Of a stretch of 64,000 bases of DNA, positions 47,539-58,893 are shown in pieces. Numbering within the stretch: the stretch's first letter is position 1; each line of letters starts with the position of its first letter. Origin of the DNA: Astropecten irregularis (Eukaryota; Echinodermata; Asteroidea; Paxillosida; Astropectinidae); contig OZ020254.1 of the NCBI GenBank assembly GCA_963971285.1, forward strand, positions 5,394,001 to 5,458,000, written 5' to 3'. The position numbers were made by a program, and so were the translations under genes. The notes beneath the pieces are model-generated. The model did no database searches, was not told the DNA's origin, and was given only the letters and a program-made list of their open reading frames with translations.

Positions 47539-48771
47539 CACAGTTAACATAAAGTAGTCAATTGACAAAAAAAAATTAGTCAATGTCATGGTCTAATTTG
47601 ACAAATATTCAATTAGTCACCCAGTCAAAAGATTAGTCAATACACGCGGTGAAATGACTAATAATTATTAGTCTTCAAAAAACGTCTAATTTGACCAATT
47701 GTTGGAAGGATTAGTATCTAATTAGTAATCCCTCAAAAATAATTAGTAATCCCTAAAAAATAATTAGTCATTCACTCAAATTAATTGGTCTTTGGATTAG
47801 TTTTTCGACACAAATAATTAGTCTGCAACACAAAAAAATGTTGATTAATAAATTCTAGAATTGTGCCCATACAGTTGATTGATGACTTGCACTCGTGCTT
47901 GTTAATTCATGATTACCTTCAGACTCGTCCAGGTTTACCGATACCGACTTTAAGTTGTAACGTGTAATTGCATACTTAAGGTAATTACAAATGATTTGTA
48001 CATACACTCAGGTCAATGTCAATAGTGGAGCCCAACTGAACTCTCACTCAGGCCAGATAGACGAGCCTATTCCCATGCAGGATAGGCCTAGGCCATTCTA
48101 GACCCAGTATGGCACGGACACTTCCATACTATAGCGTACACATTGATATAAGGGCAAGGCCATCTATGAATATGACGCGACATAACAGACTCAGTACTCA
48201 CCGTAGGCTGTACTTTCTTCATTCAAAAGCAATGACAGTTAGGCCTTACTTATCGTGTCTATTTTGATACAAAGACCTACCTTAATAAGACTTCGTATCT
48301 TCACACATCTTTGCTCAATTCGCGACGTGCACAACGATACATGTCAGTTTCCTTGTCGTCGACGAGTACTATGAGCCAGTACATTATATTGTATACAAAT
48401 ATGTACGCGTCGTTTAAAAAAACAAAAAACAAAATGGGCGCCAAAATGGACTAATCGTAGTCAATTAGTATTTCAGGAAATAATTAGTCATTCAATTCGT
48501 CTTCCACATATCAATTAGTCTTTCGACAATGTACTGACAAATCAGATTAGTAATTATGATCTGTACTAATTAGTCTGACGGCAAAATTTGTCTCAACAAA
48601 ATTTTCATTAGTCTTCGCAAAAATTAGATTAGTATTTCAACAGATTAAATTAGTCAAACTATATATTCGATTAGTCTTTGAATTTGAAAATTAGTCAATT
48701 CTTAAAAGACTAATTTGTTTCCTCCGTTTGACAAATTTTTAGTGCAACATGACTAACTTATGTTTAGTGTG
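47539..48771. mobile_element. 1.23-kb element with subterminal ATTAGTC arrays
   Basis: The left end CACAGTTAACATAAAGTAGT and the inverse of the right end, CACACTAAACATAAGTTAGT, form imperfect terminal inverted repeats, with TA immediately outside each (47537-47538 and 48772-48773). Inside the left end (47573-47828) ATTAGTC occurs six times exactly. Inside the right end (48450-48720) it occurs seven times, with extra ATTAGTA and ACTAAT variants. The middle, about 600 bp, has no frame. Short subterminal repeats are typical of transposase binding in CACTA/EnSpm- and hAT-type transposons; family assignment is open. Confidence 0.6.
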
Positions 48772-49209
48772 TACGCATGTACTTAAAACCATGATGATCA
48801 GATGACAGCCTGGTGTATTGAGCTTTTTGCCCTTCTTGGTGAAAGTTCTGCTTCGACCGAAACGTGTAGCCACGGTATTCAATTTGAATTGACTTTGTCA
48901 TACTCCACAACAGTGAGTGTTGGTTAGTGTAATACATGTTCCGAGATGTATTAGCTCTAAGCGTCCAGCGTTTTATTTCTGATTCTAGCCAAGATATAAG
49001 AATTATATCTCCAATACGATAGGAAAACGGGAAGTCATTCTTAAGGAGTTCTGAGATGTTTTGATCCAAGTTTTAGAAAACTCTATCTTAATACATGTAG
49101 TAGTTTCACTGTAGTAGTTTTACGGGTTTCTAAATTTAATTCGTCTCAAAACGAATACATCATATCAAGTAGGATTTACAGTTTTGCTTGGTGGAGAGAC
49201 TAGAATAAA
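48772..49209. other. Unassigned stretch, no gene seen
   Basis: Holds CTTCGACCGAAACGTGTAGC at about 48851, a lone GAAACG-type motif like those at 1.55 and 49.3 kb. The 101-codon minus frame has no known domain. Confidence 0.4.
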
Positions 49210-49400
49210 GATTTGAGGAGAAACCATGTATAACACTCTTTTTGGAGGAAATTCTCGACGTTTCGACTAGTGTGCTCTAGTCATACTCTCTCCTGAGGAC
49301 AACTAGAGCACACTGGTCGAAACGTCGAGACCTTACTCCACTCCCATCGGTCCTTCTCAGGACCACACACCTTCCCAAAAGAGTGTTATACATGATACAT
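49210..49400. repeat. Nested inverted repeats with GAAACGTC motif
   Basis: Outer arms ATGTATAACACTCTTTT (about 49227) and AAAAGAGTGTTATACAT (about 49377). Inner arms CTCGACGTTTCGACTAGTGT plus GCTCTAGT (49255 on) and the inverted ACTAGAGCACACTGGTCGAA plus ACGTCGAG (to about 49330). The left inner arm itself folds (GACTAG-TGTGCT-CTAGTC). Likely the end structure of an old element; no coding part remains. Confidence 0.7.
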
Positions 49401-52400
49401 GGAATAAATAATTGATTAAAAAAAATTATGTTATCAGGATCTCTAGAATGTTTTTAATCAAAATGCCTTCGCCCTGTTTCAATGTACTAGTCACGTCGGG
49501 TTTGCGCTTGTGTGAGTTTTCTTTCACACTCCACCGACTGGAAAATTTCGTAGTTACGCGGCGACGTTTTGATTTTTGTTTTCAACATGCCGTGCCGTGC
49601 TCGGGAATGATCGGACTGTTAATTGGGAATTGTACGCAAACACGGACATGGTCTGTGTGAAATAGACACGGTCGGCATGTCCTGGATAGCATTCGTCATT
49701 TCTGTCAACAGCCGCCGTGGCGGCTTGTCTGAGTTTTCGCTTTTCAGTACCAGCCATCTTTCGTGGGATCTCTCGTTGTTATTTTTCTCAGGACATCAGC
49801 ATCATGGTGGAGGATTCCCTAGTCCAAGGCAAAATGTTTATGTACAATTCTAGAAAACACTATCATCATAAAAATTATTTAGGCTCCGTGTACATCCGAC
49901 TGCTGGCTTTTACTTAATGGTTGTCTACTCTGATAATGATCCATTGCGCTCGCTTAGGAATTGCGGTCACAAGTTATAAGCCTGCTGGTGAGGCCAGGTG
50001 AGGCAGAGCTCGGCCGTTACCAGCCTAGGCCAGGGGTAGGCCACTCAGCCCAGGGGTATATTCGTGTACAGTTAGGTGTGTGGGCGTTTATGTTTACGTC
50101 TGTTTGTGCTCTCTTGAAGCCATCGGACATGCCCTAACATGAAGCGGTGTCTGACGGTGAGATGGTGTTACGGATGTCCCCGAGGCTAATCCGTGGGGAT
50201 ATTCTCCAGTTGGCCAGGGAGGCAGAGAGACACTATAATAAGAGTCTGGTCAGGACCGGGGAGCCTGTAGCTCTTTGCCGTCCTGTCAAATTAAAGGAAA
50301 AGTCTAGGATCCAGACCGAGCTGACCGACATCAATATTTGTCCACATGCTCTATCTAAACACGAGAAGCTATGAAGTCAATGGGGGCACTGCCCCCATGT
50401 TTATAAGACATCACTCTACCCACGAATGTCCTCAATTTAGAAAGTGCTCTAGACACGTACCTTTGTGGAAGCTAAGTTATTCCTTAATGAAGGAGGTTAG
50501 ATAAACATTAAATCTATAAAAAAAAATGAAAGAAACAGTAACAGATATCCGATACCTCTGAAAGAATTACAGGGGGAAGAAATGCTGGGGGAAGAGAAGA
50601 ATGTGACAAAATATTCTTCCGGCTACGATTTTAAAATGAAATTATTCTATTGACCGTAGGCCACAAGGGAGAGGGTCATTATATTTGATCACAGATCGGC
50701 GATGTTGTAGACGGATTAATCGGTCGGCAGCGGAGCCAAGTGAATGTCCGCTTCGCTGCGTCGAATTTATCAGCGGCAAAGACCATCAAGAATTGCAAAG
50801 GGTAAAAACGAAGTCTTGGAAGTCATGAACTCAAATCTGATCTGTAAAACGACGACCCCGTGAAATCGAGAGGACTACGGGACTAGAACTTCTAGCGCGT
50901 CTCGCTCGTAGCTTCGTGGAGGCGCACACCGTATTGCGTAAACGAATTGGAAACGCCAAACTCCGTTCGTCGCCCTTCACTGAAATCTGATTGGGATGTC
51001 TCGGATCATCGCAGACCTGGGGAAAATTTTGTTTTGTCTCTTTGGTACCATTGCTTTATTTCAATTGGATAGGTGCAAAAGGATTCGGACGACTGTTGAA
51101 TAAAAAAGAAATCTTTCCTAGTCTTTGATTGATTCCAGCTGAAATGCGTTGACCTATGGGGAGAGCGGTTTATATGCATTCCTTGACAACTTAGGTATGA
51201 GATAGGACATCGTGTTCTTTGTCTGCATTCATAATGCACTGTAGAGAGAGGGGGACTAGCTTTAGAAAAATCCTTTAGAAAAAAGGCAAAATCGAATGCA
51301 ATTTCATTGCTACAGGCTTGACAAATTCGTGAGATAAAAAAAAGAACTTCAGTTTTCCGCAGGGGCAATTGTGAAGGACACGCTAGATAATCTCTTAGCA
51401 TCCACGTCGTAAGGCCTGGGGCAATTTACTGGGATGGCTGTGCACCGTCAGGTATCAACTATCTACGGTAGGATCAAGGGAACATCTTCGGTCATCGTCC
51501 CCCCTGAACATAAACAGTTCCTCCCATAATAATTGGTAGCGGTTTTAGGGGGAGTGGGGCGAAAAAATATGCATCTGCCCTTAAGATGACAAATTCATCT
51601 CGCATCAAGAACCGTCAAGAACCGAAGCGCACGGACCACCGTGTGCTGGTGGGTTCAGACATTGCCTCGTCATATACCTTTACCCATTACGAGCCATCGC
51701 ACCAGTAATGGGAAATATGCATTAGCCGCGGGGGCATCGTCCACTAAAACATAATTCGCATCAATAAGCAACAGACGGGAGCATTGGGTTTTGCATTAAT
51801 ACAATGATGAGTGTTATGCTCGCGGATACATGCAAGGCGCTGCCGTTTTGGCCAAGTTTCTGAGTTGAGCAGGAAGGATATATGTTCAAAACAGTGGACA
51901 TGGCTGTAGCACAACACAGAATATGTAGACCTTTATCTACGGCCAAAAGTGATCAAGTAAATGTCATATTTAACTGTGATGATAATTAAGGCATTTATAT
52001 CAAAGATCCTATATAGGATAGCTGCGCAAAAATCATGCTCAACCAGATGAAGTACGCACATACAGCCATTTAAGTAAGCCAAATGTACTGTTTTCATTTG
52101 GTGTGTGATTCTGGCTGAATAGATAATAATAACAGGCCGTAATAACGAATATAACAATTAATTGGGTGAAAGTGTCGTCTTACAACAGTTGAATTTGACG
52201 TTAATAACATAAATAGCTCCATTGCTTTCTAAAACGGCGGCCAATTAATGATACTCCACGGGGCTAAGTAGGCTATCTTGCGCCGCAAGCCAGTGAAGCT
52301 GGTGAAAAATGATCATTGCTTTTTTTCCTTGAACACTTTCCAAAGACACCTGAGTTTACATCAGAGCCTTATTTATACAATTCCTATAGAATTATTTGTT

Positions 52401-52657
52401 TTAAACAATTAAAGGACTTTCCAAAGTCGGGATGTATAATATTCATCTGGGATTTCCTTTCTAATTCCGAAACCTTTTCTGATTTATTTATATCAATAAT
52501 TACACGCATGCGAAACACAGCAACAACAACTACTGCAACAAACAAACAAGGTTCCATACAGTCGTGTGTAACGTGGCTAATCAACTATAGATGCAATTTA
52601 TCGTAAATTTAATTGTAATCTCCTTGCTCAGCCTAGGCAGGGCCCAGTTGTGGCTTT
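49401..52657. other. Unassigned 3.2 kb stretch, no gene seen
   Basis: GC-richer than its surroundings at 49.9-50.4 kb, where a plus frame (HEAVSDGEMV onward to 50374) reads RGDILQLAREAERHYNKSLV and later KLKEKSRIQTELTDIN. This looks protein-like in composition, but it is bounded by stops on both sides, lacks splice sites that I can see, and matches no family I know. The 131-codon minus frame at 51006-51401 has no motif. A plus-strand frame at 52316-52606 is AT-driven. Confidence 0.4.
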
Positions 52658-52915
52658 TGAAATTGTATTACCAACTCGACCACCTCAAAATGCCATTAAT
52701 TGATGATCCCGTATAGAAACGGGATGATAAACAGCTGTGCCTGTTTAAATTGTATTACCAACTCGCTGTTGCTGTTGAAATTGTATTACCAACTCGCCCA
52801 CATCCCACGGTCATTAATGTAGACACGGAGTGATAACAGCTGTGCCTGTTTAAATTGTATTACCAACTCGCCCACCTCCTACGGCCATTAAGGTAGACCC
52901 GAAATGGTAAACGAA
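52658..52915 (+). repeat. Tandem repeat, about 75-bp unit
   Basis: AAATTGTATTACCAACTCGC starts four units (about 52661, 52748, 52779 and 52853). Three are followed by CGGCCATTAATGTAGAC-like and GATAACAGCTGTGCCTGTTT sequence. The second unit is only about 31 bases, an internal deletion. The first unit carries an extra hairpin ATCCCGT-ATAGA-ACGGGAT. CAGCTG (an E-box) recurs in two units. Confidence 0.85.
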
Positions 52916-53575
52916 AATCCCTTTATCCCTCCAAATGCAATTTTTTTCTAATGAAGTTTGACATGTGGGCGACAACAACCTTAAAACCCATCTACGAGGC
53001 TAATTCTAATTATTCCTTGATGAGTAGCAAAAGTGTATGTAACATGTCAGCTCTCCAGCACGACTGATGAGGATTATTATAATTGGCTATATATAGAAAT
53101 TTAATCAAAACATGGAGGATTTTGTTGATTTGCTGTTATGACTCGGGCCGTTGAGAAAATGTAATTAACAAGCAATGCGAGATGCGTAATTGGTCACGTA
53201 TTCGCAGTGGGATGTTAGCTCGTTAGTTATCATTCTTGACATGATTATCATTATGATGAAGGGCACGTTTTATAACTACTATATACAAAAAAAAACATTA
53301 TGTATATACAGATATATATGTATTTTGCTTAAACAAACATCTTTGAAATAAACATCTTTGTATTATCAAATCAAGCTGACCTCGAAACTAGCTGAATCTA
53401 TTTTGCACAAACTCTGAAAACTCAACGCCATACACGGCACCAAATCATGGATTGTACGTAAAGACCCTTCAGTTGTGATAAAACTTATTTGTCAAAAGTA
53501 ATATTTGTGTGAATTACACAATGCTAAATATTGTTTTAATTATCTCCCAAGCCTAGTCCAAACCTCCACTTTGGC
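52916..53575. other. Unassigned AT-rich stretch
   Basis: AT-rich with short TATATA runs at 53280-53320. No gene or shared repeat. Confidence 0.4.
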
Positions 53576-53937
53576 TTAGGTAGTATATCATACTTTGGTA
53601 GGAACCAAAACGGAAATGTTCACAGATTTACCTATAGCTTAATTGGTATAAAGATGGTGCTGGTAGAAACATACCGTTACAATGTTTCTGCCTGAAATGC
53701 TGTATTTGTCTAGAAACGACAGGAAATATTTGTGATCTTTAAAAGATCAAAAATCACGGTGAAAAGATTGAAGTTAATAATTATGTGGGCGGTTTTTATT
53801 TTCCTGTTTTCTCAACACTTCGGCACCGTATGGTATACTTGGCAATTCCACAGATGACTTAGGCTGTATCTTCCTTTATATTTTCGCCCATGAGATTCAT
53901 GTCTTTGACAAACAGCAAAGTATGATATTACCTTTAA
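53576..53937 (-). mobile_element. Family A element, inverted, complete
   Basis: Reverse orientation: TTAGGTAGTATATCATACTT at the left (family right end) and AAAGTATGATATTACCTTTA at the right (family left end). TGATCTTTAAAAGATCA marks the centre. More diverged than the 43.8 kb copy (ACACTTCGGCACCGTATGG). Confidence 0.85.
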
Positions 53938-54318
53938 TATCAGGGATGATTTCAAGGAACAAACATGCATAATGACAGAAAACAAAAGCCAATACAAGCA
54001 GACACATGAGTGTTGAAGATGCTTTAGAGCGCTACTACGCCATGCAAATATAATCAGTCCACACTTGGGAGACTGTGGGTAGAGTGTCTTAGGCTAGTAT
54101 TAAGGTTTTGAATTTGCATTCTACTTGAAGTTGTGTAAATTCTAACTTCCTGATGTTCAACGGAAGCCCAGGAGCAGGAAGCCAATACCTGAGAGAAGCA
54201 GGACGAGTGGGAAGGACCTCTTTACATAAGACTTGTCCTGAACTAAGGAACGTCTTGGAATTAAGGATGAAGGTGAAGATGTAAGCTGCATAAGAATTGC
54301 ATGCATAAACATCATCAT
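53938..54318. other. Unassigned stretch, no gene seen
   Basis: No recognised feature. Confidence 0.35.
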
Positions 54319-54360
54319 CTGATGAAGTAGTTGTTGCTACGAAAGCTCATGCTCATTTTA
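54305..54360 (+). ncRNA. Hammerhead-like motif, probably degenerate
   Basis: CTGATGA (54319-54325), a hairpin GTAG-TTGTTG-CTAC with one extra A at its base, then GAAA (54341-54344), then AGC-TCAT-GCT, which closes a 3-bp stem III and places C (54354) at the expected cleavage position. This is the order of a minimal type I hammerhead, known from Penelope-like retroelements and other animal repeats. Stem I is supported by only two base pairs (CAT before CTGATGA against ATT after the C), so activity is doubtful. No element body is seen beside it. Confidence 0.3.
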
Positions 54361-54859
54361 AACTCTAGTTAGTCAATATAGTGCTACTTGTATTTTTGTA
54401 TTTTATAGGTTATCTGACTGACACGGCTACCCACCATTATATGCATAAACGGGCCATCAGAAAAACAAATATACCAGGAGGAGTCTGGATGATATATCAT
54501 GAGAAAACCGCAAGAAATCAGGCCAAAGAGTGGCATATAAACTACTCCATGTGAATAGTGTTTGAAGATGTCAATTCGTTCTGGTCAATGCTCGTGAAGA
54601 GTATTTTCAAGTAGGCTGAAGATACACTAAACTGACAGGAATGGGTTCTAAACAGAAGGCAAGGTATATATAATGTTTTTGTATAGATACATTTTACAAA
54701 GAAAAAAGAAAACACTAAAAACAAAACATACACTCAAAATGTTGTCGTCAAATATGAGTGATTTGGCAATCTCCTTTCTTTAGCTTTTCACATGTGATAA
54801 GCCTAGTAAATAGAGCGATATATTTTTTACAACCGACGGACAAACTGAGCCGTGTGAAA
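54361..54859. other. Unassigned stretch, no gene seen
   Basis: No recognised feature. Confidence 0.35.
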
Positions 54860-55107
54860 GGGCGTTTACGAAACAGAGGCTCAGGCTCCGTATCATGCTC
54901 CTGCTCCATTTCGTGAATCCTTTCTGAAATAACTGGTATCAAAATAGAGGTTTTTGGCTTCGGTTCTGAAGTAGATTCTCTGGTTTGAAAAGGAAAAAGA
55001 GTTACAGCTTCAGTGAAAAACCACAACCTATATTTTATCAGCATATGGATGTCAGAGCTGGAGCCTGAGCCTGAGCCTGAGCCTAAGCCTCCGTTTCGTA
55101 AACGCCC
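54860..55107 (+). mobile_element. Family G element with GAGCCT expansion
   Basis: Ends GGGCGTTTACGAAACAGAGG and the inverse CCTCCGTTTCGTAAACGCCC. The right arm holds five GAGCCT-type units (55061-55090, the last AAGCCT), the left arm only about two AGGCTC units. Interior GGTATCAAAATAGAGGTTTT and GAAAAACCACAACCTATATT as in the 59.3 kb copy. 248 bp. Confidence 0.85.
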
Positions 55108-55908
55108 AAAGATGCCATTTCTCTGTCATCGGGAGGAGTTACATCGAGGTTGATATTCAACGTTGTCGAGGTCTGATTCTATAAGAGTCTTGTTCCCCGA
55201 AACCAACAAATGAATTACACTTCAGATGACAGCCGTGTATCCTTACAGTCAGTCAGTCATTTGAATGACCTATACCTATACTCACAGCAGCTGTTAGTAA
55301 ATTCAAACCAACATTCATGTCAAATAATGACATTCCATCCAGGTCTACTGTCAGGAATTATAGGGTAGAAAAAAACCTGAAATCTCGGTCATGATATCTC
55401 AAATGTCAAGCCCAAGGGACATTGGATGATATACCAGAATCTGACAATAAAAGGAAAGCGATCAGTCTGCGTGACAATGTTTGTAATTGATGCGTTAAGG
55501 GAAATGATGGGAGCAGCGGTAACCAGGTAAATTGCTGGGTATTGCCGGGACGGCATGCTCTGCCATTTGACATTCTGTAATACCTCGTCATCTCACCCCA
55601 CCACCCTCTATGCCCGTGTCAAAAAAAAGGAGAAGTACATTCATGATCACGAGTCAACTAGCCAGACTACATGGTTCATCTGGCTACGATTCTACTCCTT
55701 GTCATCGGTTTTACGGTTGACATAAAAGGAAATTATTGCCGGGGGATCGACTCACACCGTTCGATTCTCGCAGTAAGATGAATGAATGTTCCCGAATTAA
55801 AACAAGAACATCACAAAACACTTTTGTTAAATTTTGTTGCTTTTGATGTATACTTTTACAGTGACGTCAGCAACGTATACCATCTTTTGATGGTATTATT
55901 TAGTCATT
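55108..55908. other. Unassigned stretch, no gene seen
   Basis: No shared repeat or credible frame. Confidence 0.35.
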
Positions 55909-56275
55909 TTAAAGGTAGTATCATACTTTGGTAGCATACCTATACATACATTTTCACAGATTTTCCTATAACTTACAGGGTATGAAGACGATCATGGTAG
56001 AAACATACTGTTAAAATTGTTCTGCCTGAAATACTGTATTTATCCAGAAAAGAATAAAACCAGTAACCAAAATAATTTTTGATCTTTTAAAGATCAAAAA
56101 CAAAAGAGAAAAGCCTACTTAGGAAATTCTGTGGCACCTTTTCACTGTTTTCTCAAAAAGTGAGCACCGTATGGGACTGAAATTTTCACAGATGACTGTT
56201 GCTGTATCTTTCTTGATATTTCTGCCCGTGAATCTCCATTTCTTTGACAAAAAATAAATTATGATATTCCCTTAT
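55909..56275 (-). mobile_element. Family A element, inverted
   Basis: Left TTAAAGGTAGTATCATACTT, centre TTGATCTTTTAAAGATCAAA, and CACCGTATGGGACTGAAATT on the right side. The right-hand terminus is worn (ATGATATTCCCTTATG instead of ACCTTTAA). Confidence 0.85.
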
Positions 56276-57080
56276 GAAACAGGAAAAGAATACCACTGTA
56301 TCAATCACAATGAACCAATGAGCGGAACCCGGCCTTTTGGTGAAAATGCTTCATAACACTCTGCACATCCATTTTGAAGTAACATACAATAACGTCTGGA
56401 CAGTTGACGACATATCTAAAGTAGATACCCGTTATGAACAGGACAATGGTATTCCAACTTCAAGGAAAACCACAGGTTGTATTTGAATGTGACGGAGGCA
56501 AAGCCTGAGCCGTAGCCCGATACATGGTTTCGAAAGCACCATGTAGCTTTAGAGTACGCGCCACGTTGACGCACTGGCTAAGGCCTTTAAGAAGACAATT
56601 CTATCGGCAGTAATTCCCCTGGATGCAACCTTGACAGCGGGAATACACCGGTAAGCCATCCGAGTTTTTAAGCTCGATGGCAATTTGTGTCTTCCTCTTG
56701 ATTAAATCCTTGGCAAGAGGACAGCTAGCTCACTTGCAACTTTGGGTATCCACATAACGATCTAAGAAGGGACTATCTCCCTCAAGCGTGTATATGGTAT
56801 TAAAGGTTGTTCGCTTCGGGTTTAACTAGTCTGACATCGTCATACCTTACCTATTTTGGATAATTAAAGTTTTGTTGGGAATTAAGTGAGATTTTCAGAA
56901 TCTTGCATGGTCCACCAAAATGCAATTATGATGCAGTGTAAACTGTGTGCACCAGGTGGATACCTCTTTTAGCACCAGAGAGGGATTGTATTAGATCAAC
57001 CGGGTCATATGCTCCCGCCATTATTTTGAACAGGAGATGAACATCTGGGTCTCTTCAGAACCTTCTTTATCTTTGGCCAC
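56276..57080. other. Unassigned stretch with possible family G scrap
   Basis: GAAAACCACAGGTTGTATTT and GACGGAGGCAAAGCCTGAGC (about 56463-56511) echo the right end of family G, but without its other parts. Otherwise nothing recognised. Confidence 0.35.
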
Positions 57081-57296
57081 TGAGGGCGCCCTCTCATCGC
57101 CATCTTTGAAAGATGTACAATCAGCACAATTCCGCGCCCAGAATGTCCGAATATCACATGAATAATGTAGAATGTTCTTGTCATTTTAAAATAATATGAA
57201 TTGATCGTGTTTGCCATGTTGGTAAAAATATACTTCAAGGGATTTGATTCTTCTGGCGTGTACATTCAAAGATGGCCCCCTGTGCAGCGCCCTCAA
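57081..57296 (+). mobile_element. Element R, inverted-repeat MITE
   Basis: TGAGGGCGCCCTCTCATCGC then CATCTTTGAAAGATGTACA at the left pairs with TGTACATTCAAAGATGGCCC then CCTGTGCAGCGCCCTCAA at the right. 216 bp, with an AT-rich middle and no protein. Confidence 0.7.
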
Positions 57297-57437
57297 CTAG
57301 GTCGTTTGCAGAGATATTCACACGCATGGTGTGCTGCAAATTATTATTGCAAGGGATATCGATCGTCACATTCTTTAATTTACTACATTAATGTCATCAG
57401 CGAAATCTATATATACACACGTGATTATGTACCATCA

Positions 57438-57566
57438 GGGGTCGATTTCACCAAACTCATCGTAATTCTGCCAATCGTAGGACTTGTGTTGCCTTCTGTA
57501 GGATACGATGGGTTATTCTACCTAACTCGATTTACGATCAGTCGTAGGGCTTCGTGAAATCGACTC
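57438..57566 (-). mobile_element. Family D palindromic MITE, inverted copy
   Basis: GGGTCGATTTCACCAAACTC at the left and GTAGGGCTTCGTGAAATCGA at the right. Internal GCCAATCGTAGGACTTGTG and TAGGATACGATGGGTTATTC match the other copies in reverse. 129 bp, slightly shorter than the 12.4 kb copy. Confidence 0.82.
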
Positions 57567-58159
57567 CTGGAACAAACGCAACCCAATACATTGCCAGTAC
57601 CATTAACCCACAGATTAATTAGAATCATTTCCTTCCCTAACCTTCACCAGTGTTTGCATTATGCCTATATATAACATAATATCGTGACCACTTCTATATC
57701 ATATCATATCTAAATCAAATTATAATGTTAAGTACACATGATAGTTTGAACAGTGTTTTCTGCACGGCACTTATATAGTCACACAATGTGTAGGCTTATG
57801 TTAATTTGCTTATACAATCTGGCGTACCAAATTGTGTAGTTGCCACGCGAGACACTTAGTGCAATGGCCTTTTTGATGTATGGTTGGCTTTCTAATACAG
57901 CAAGAACGCACTATTTCGTGGATTTACTGTATGAGTCTATGGACACATTCAGTACGTTGATGCTTCTCAATGGTCCTTTTCCAATGGCCCCTATCAAGGC
58001 TTGTCGACACCTCTTCCGTCTTCAAAAAATCTTAAAATTCATGATTTCCGGCTCAAAAGAAAATAATATGTTTCAAAAAGCGCTTCCATTCCTTTATCTG
58101 TCTGTTTAAGAACGAGTTTTAATGCACGGATGGGTTGGAATCTGGCCGGATGGTGTGGC
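57567..58159. other. Unassigned stretch, no gene seen
   Basis: The plus frame 57840-58109 (89 codons) has no recognised motif. No shared repeat. Confidence 0.35.
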
Positions 58160-58520
58160 TTAAAGGTAGTATCATACTTTGGTAAGAGACCAAAATAGAA
58201 ATTTTCACAGATTAACATATAACTTACAGGGTATGAAGATGATGCTGGTAGAAACCTACCGTTAAAATATTTCCGCCTGAAATGGTGTATTTATCCAGAA
58301 ATTAATAAAACAACGACCGAAAATCTTTTAGATCTTTTCAAAGATCAAAAATAAAAGAGAAAAGACTTAAGAAATACTGTGGCCGTTTTTCACTGTTTTC
58401 TCAAAAAGTTGGCACCGTATGGGACTGACATTTTCACAGATGACTTTTACTGTATCTTCCTTGATATTTTTGCCCATGAATCTGTATTTCTTTGACAAAA
58501 ACCAAAGTATGAATCTTTAA
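58160..58520 (-). mobile_element. Family A element, inverted, complete
   Basis: TTAAAGGTAGTATCATACTT at the left, GATCTTTTCAAAGATCAAAA at the centre, ACCAAAGTATGAATCTTTAA at the right. 361 bp. Third inverted A copy within 5 kb. Confidence 0.88.
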
Positions 58521-58893
58521 TTAAGGGAAGGTTTACAAATCCTACAGAGCTCTATGGTTTAACAGCCTGTGTATGGGATTACTTGTTAACCAACTTCAAT
58601 CAGCCTTTCTTGTCATCTACCATCCTTCCACCGAAAGACTGGTAGCATTGTTCCCTGTGTGTGCATTATATAATACACCCCTGATATTAAAATGCTGACA
58701 GTCCCCTTCATTTCTTTTTGTCTAACTTACCAGTGAATAATTCTGTGCGTGCTCGTGTAGATGATAAATTGAAAGGTTTACCGGATGGTATCAGATTTCA
58801 AATGAAGTGCATGTTACCTCAGCCACATGTTAATAGCAAACAAGAAGCAATCAGGCAGGTACCTTTTTCTATATGTCATACGCTTTTCTAATA

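Noticed and set aside
49255-49330. Hammerhead ribozyme (CTGAGGA ... GAAACGTC)
   Set aside because: Stem III pairs well with the upstream arm, but stem I cannot form and stem II starts with a C-C mismatch, so only the arrangement resembles a hammerhead.
57081-57095. CTCF site at CCACTGAGGGCGCC
   Set aside because: Resembles the consensus but is one base short between CCACT and GAGGGCGC; it is better explained as the end of element R.
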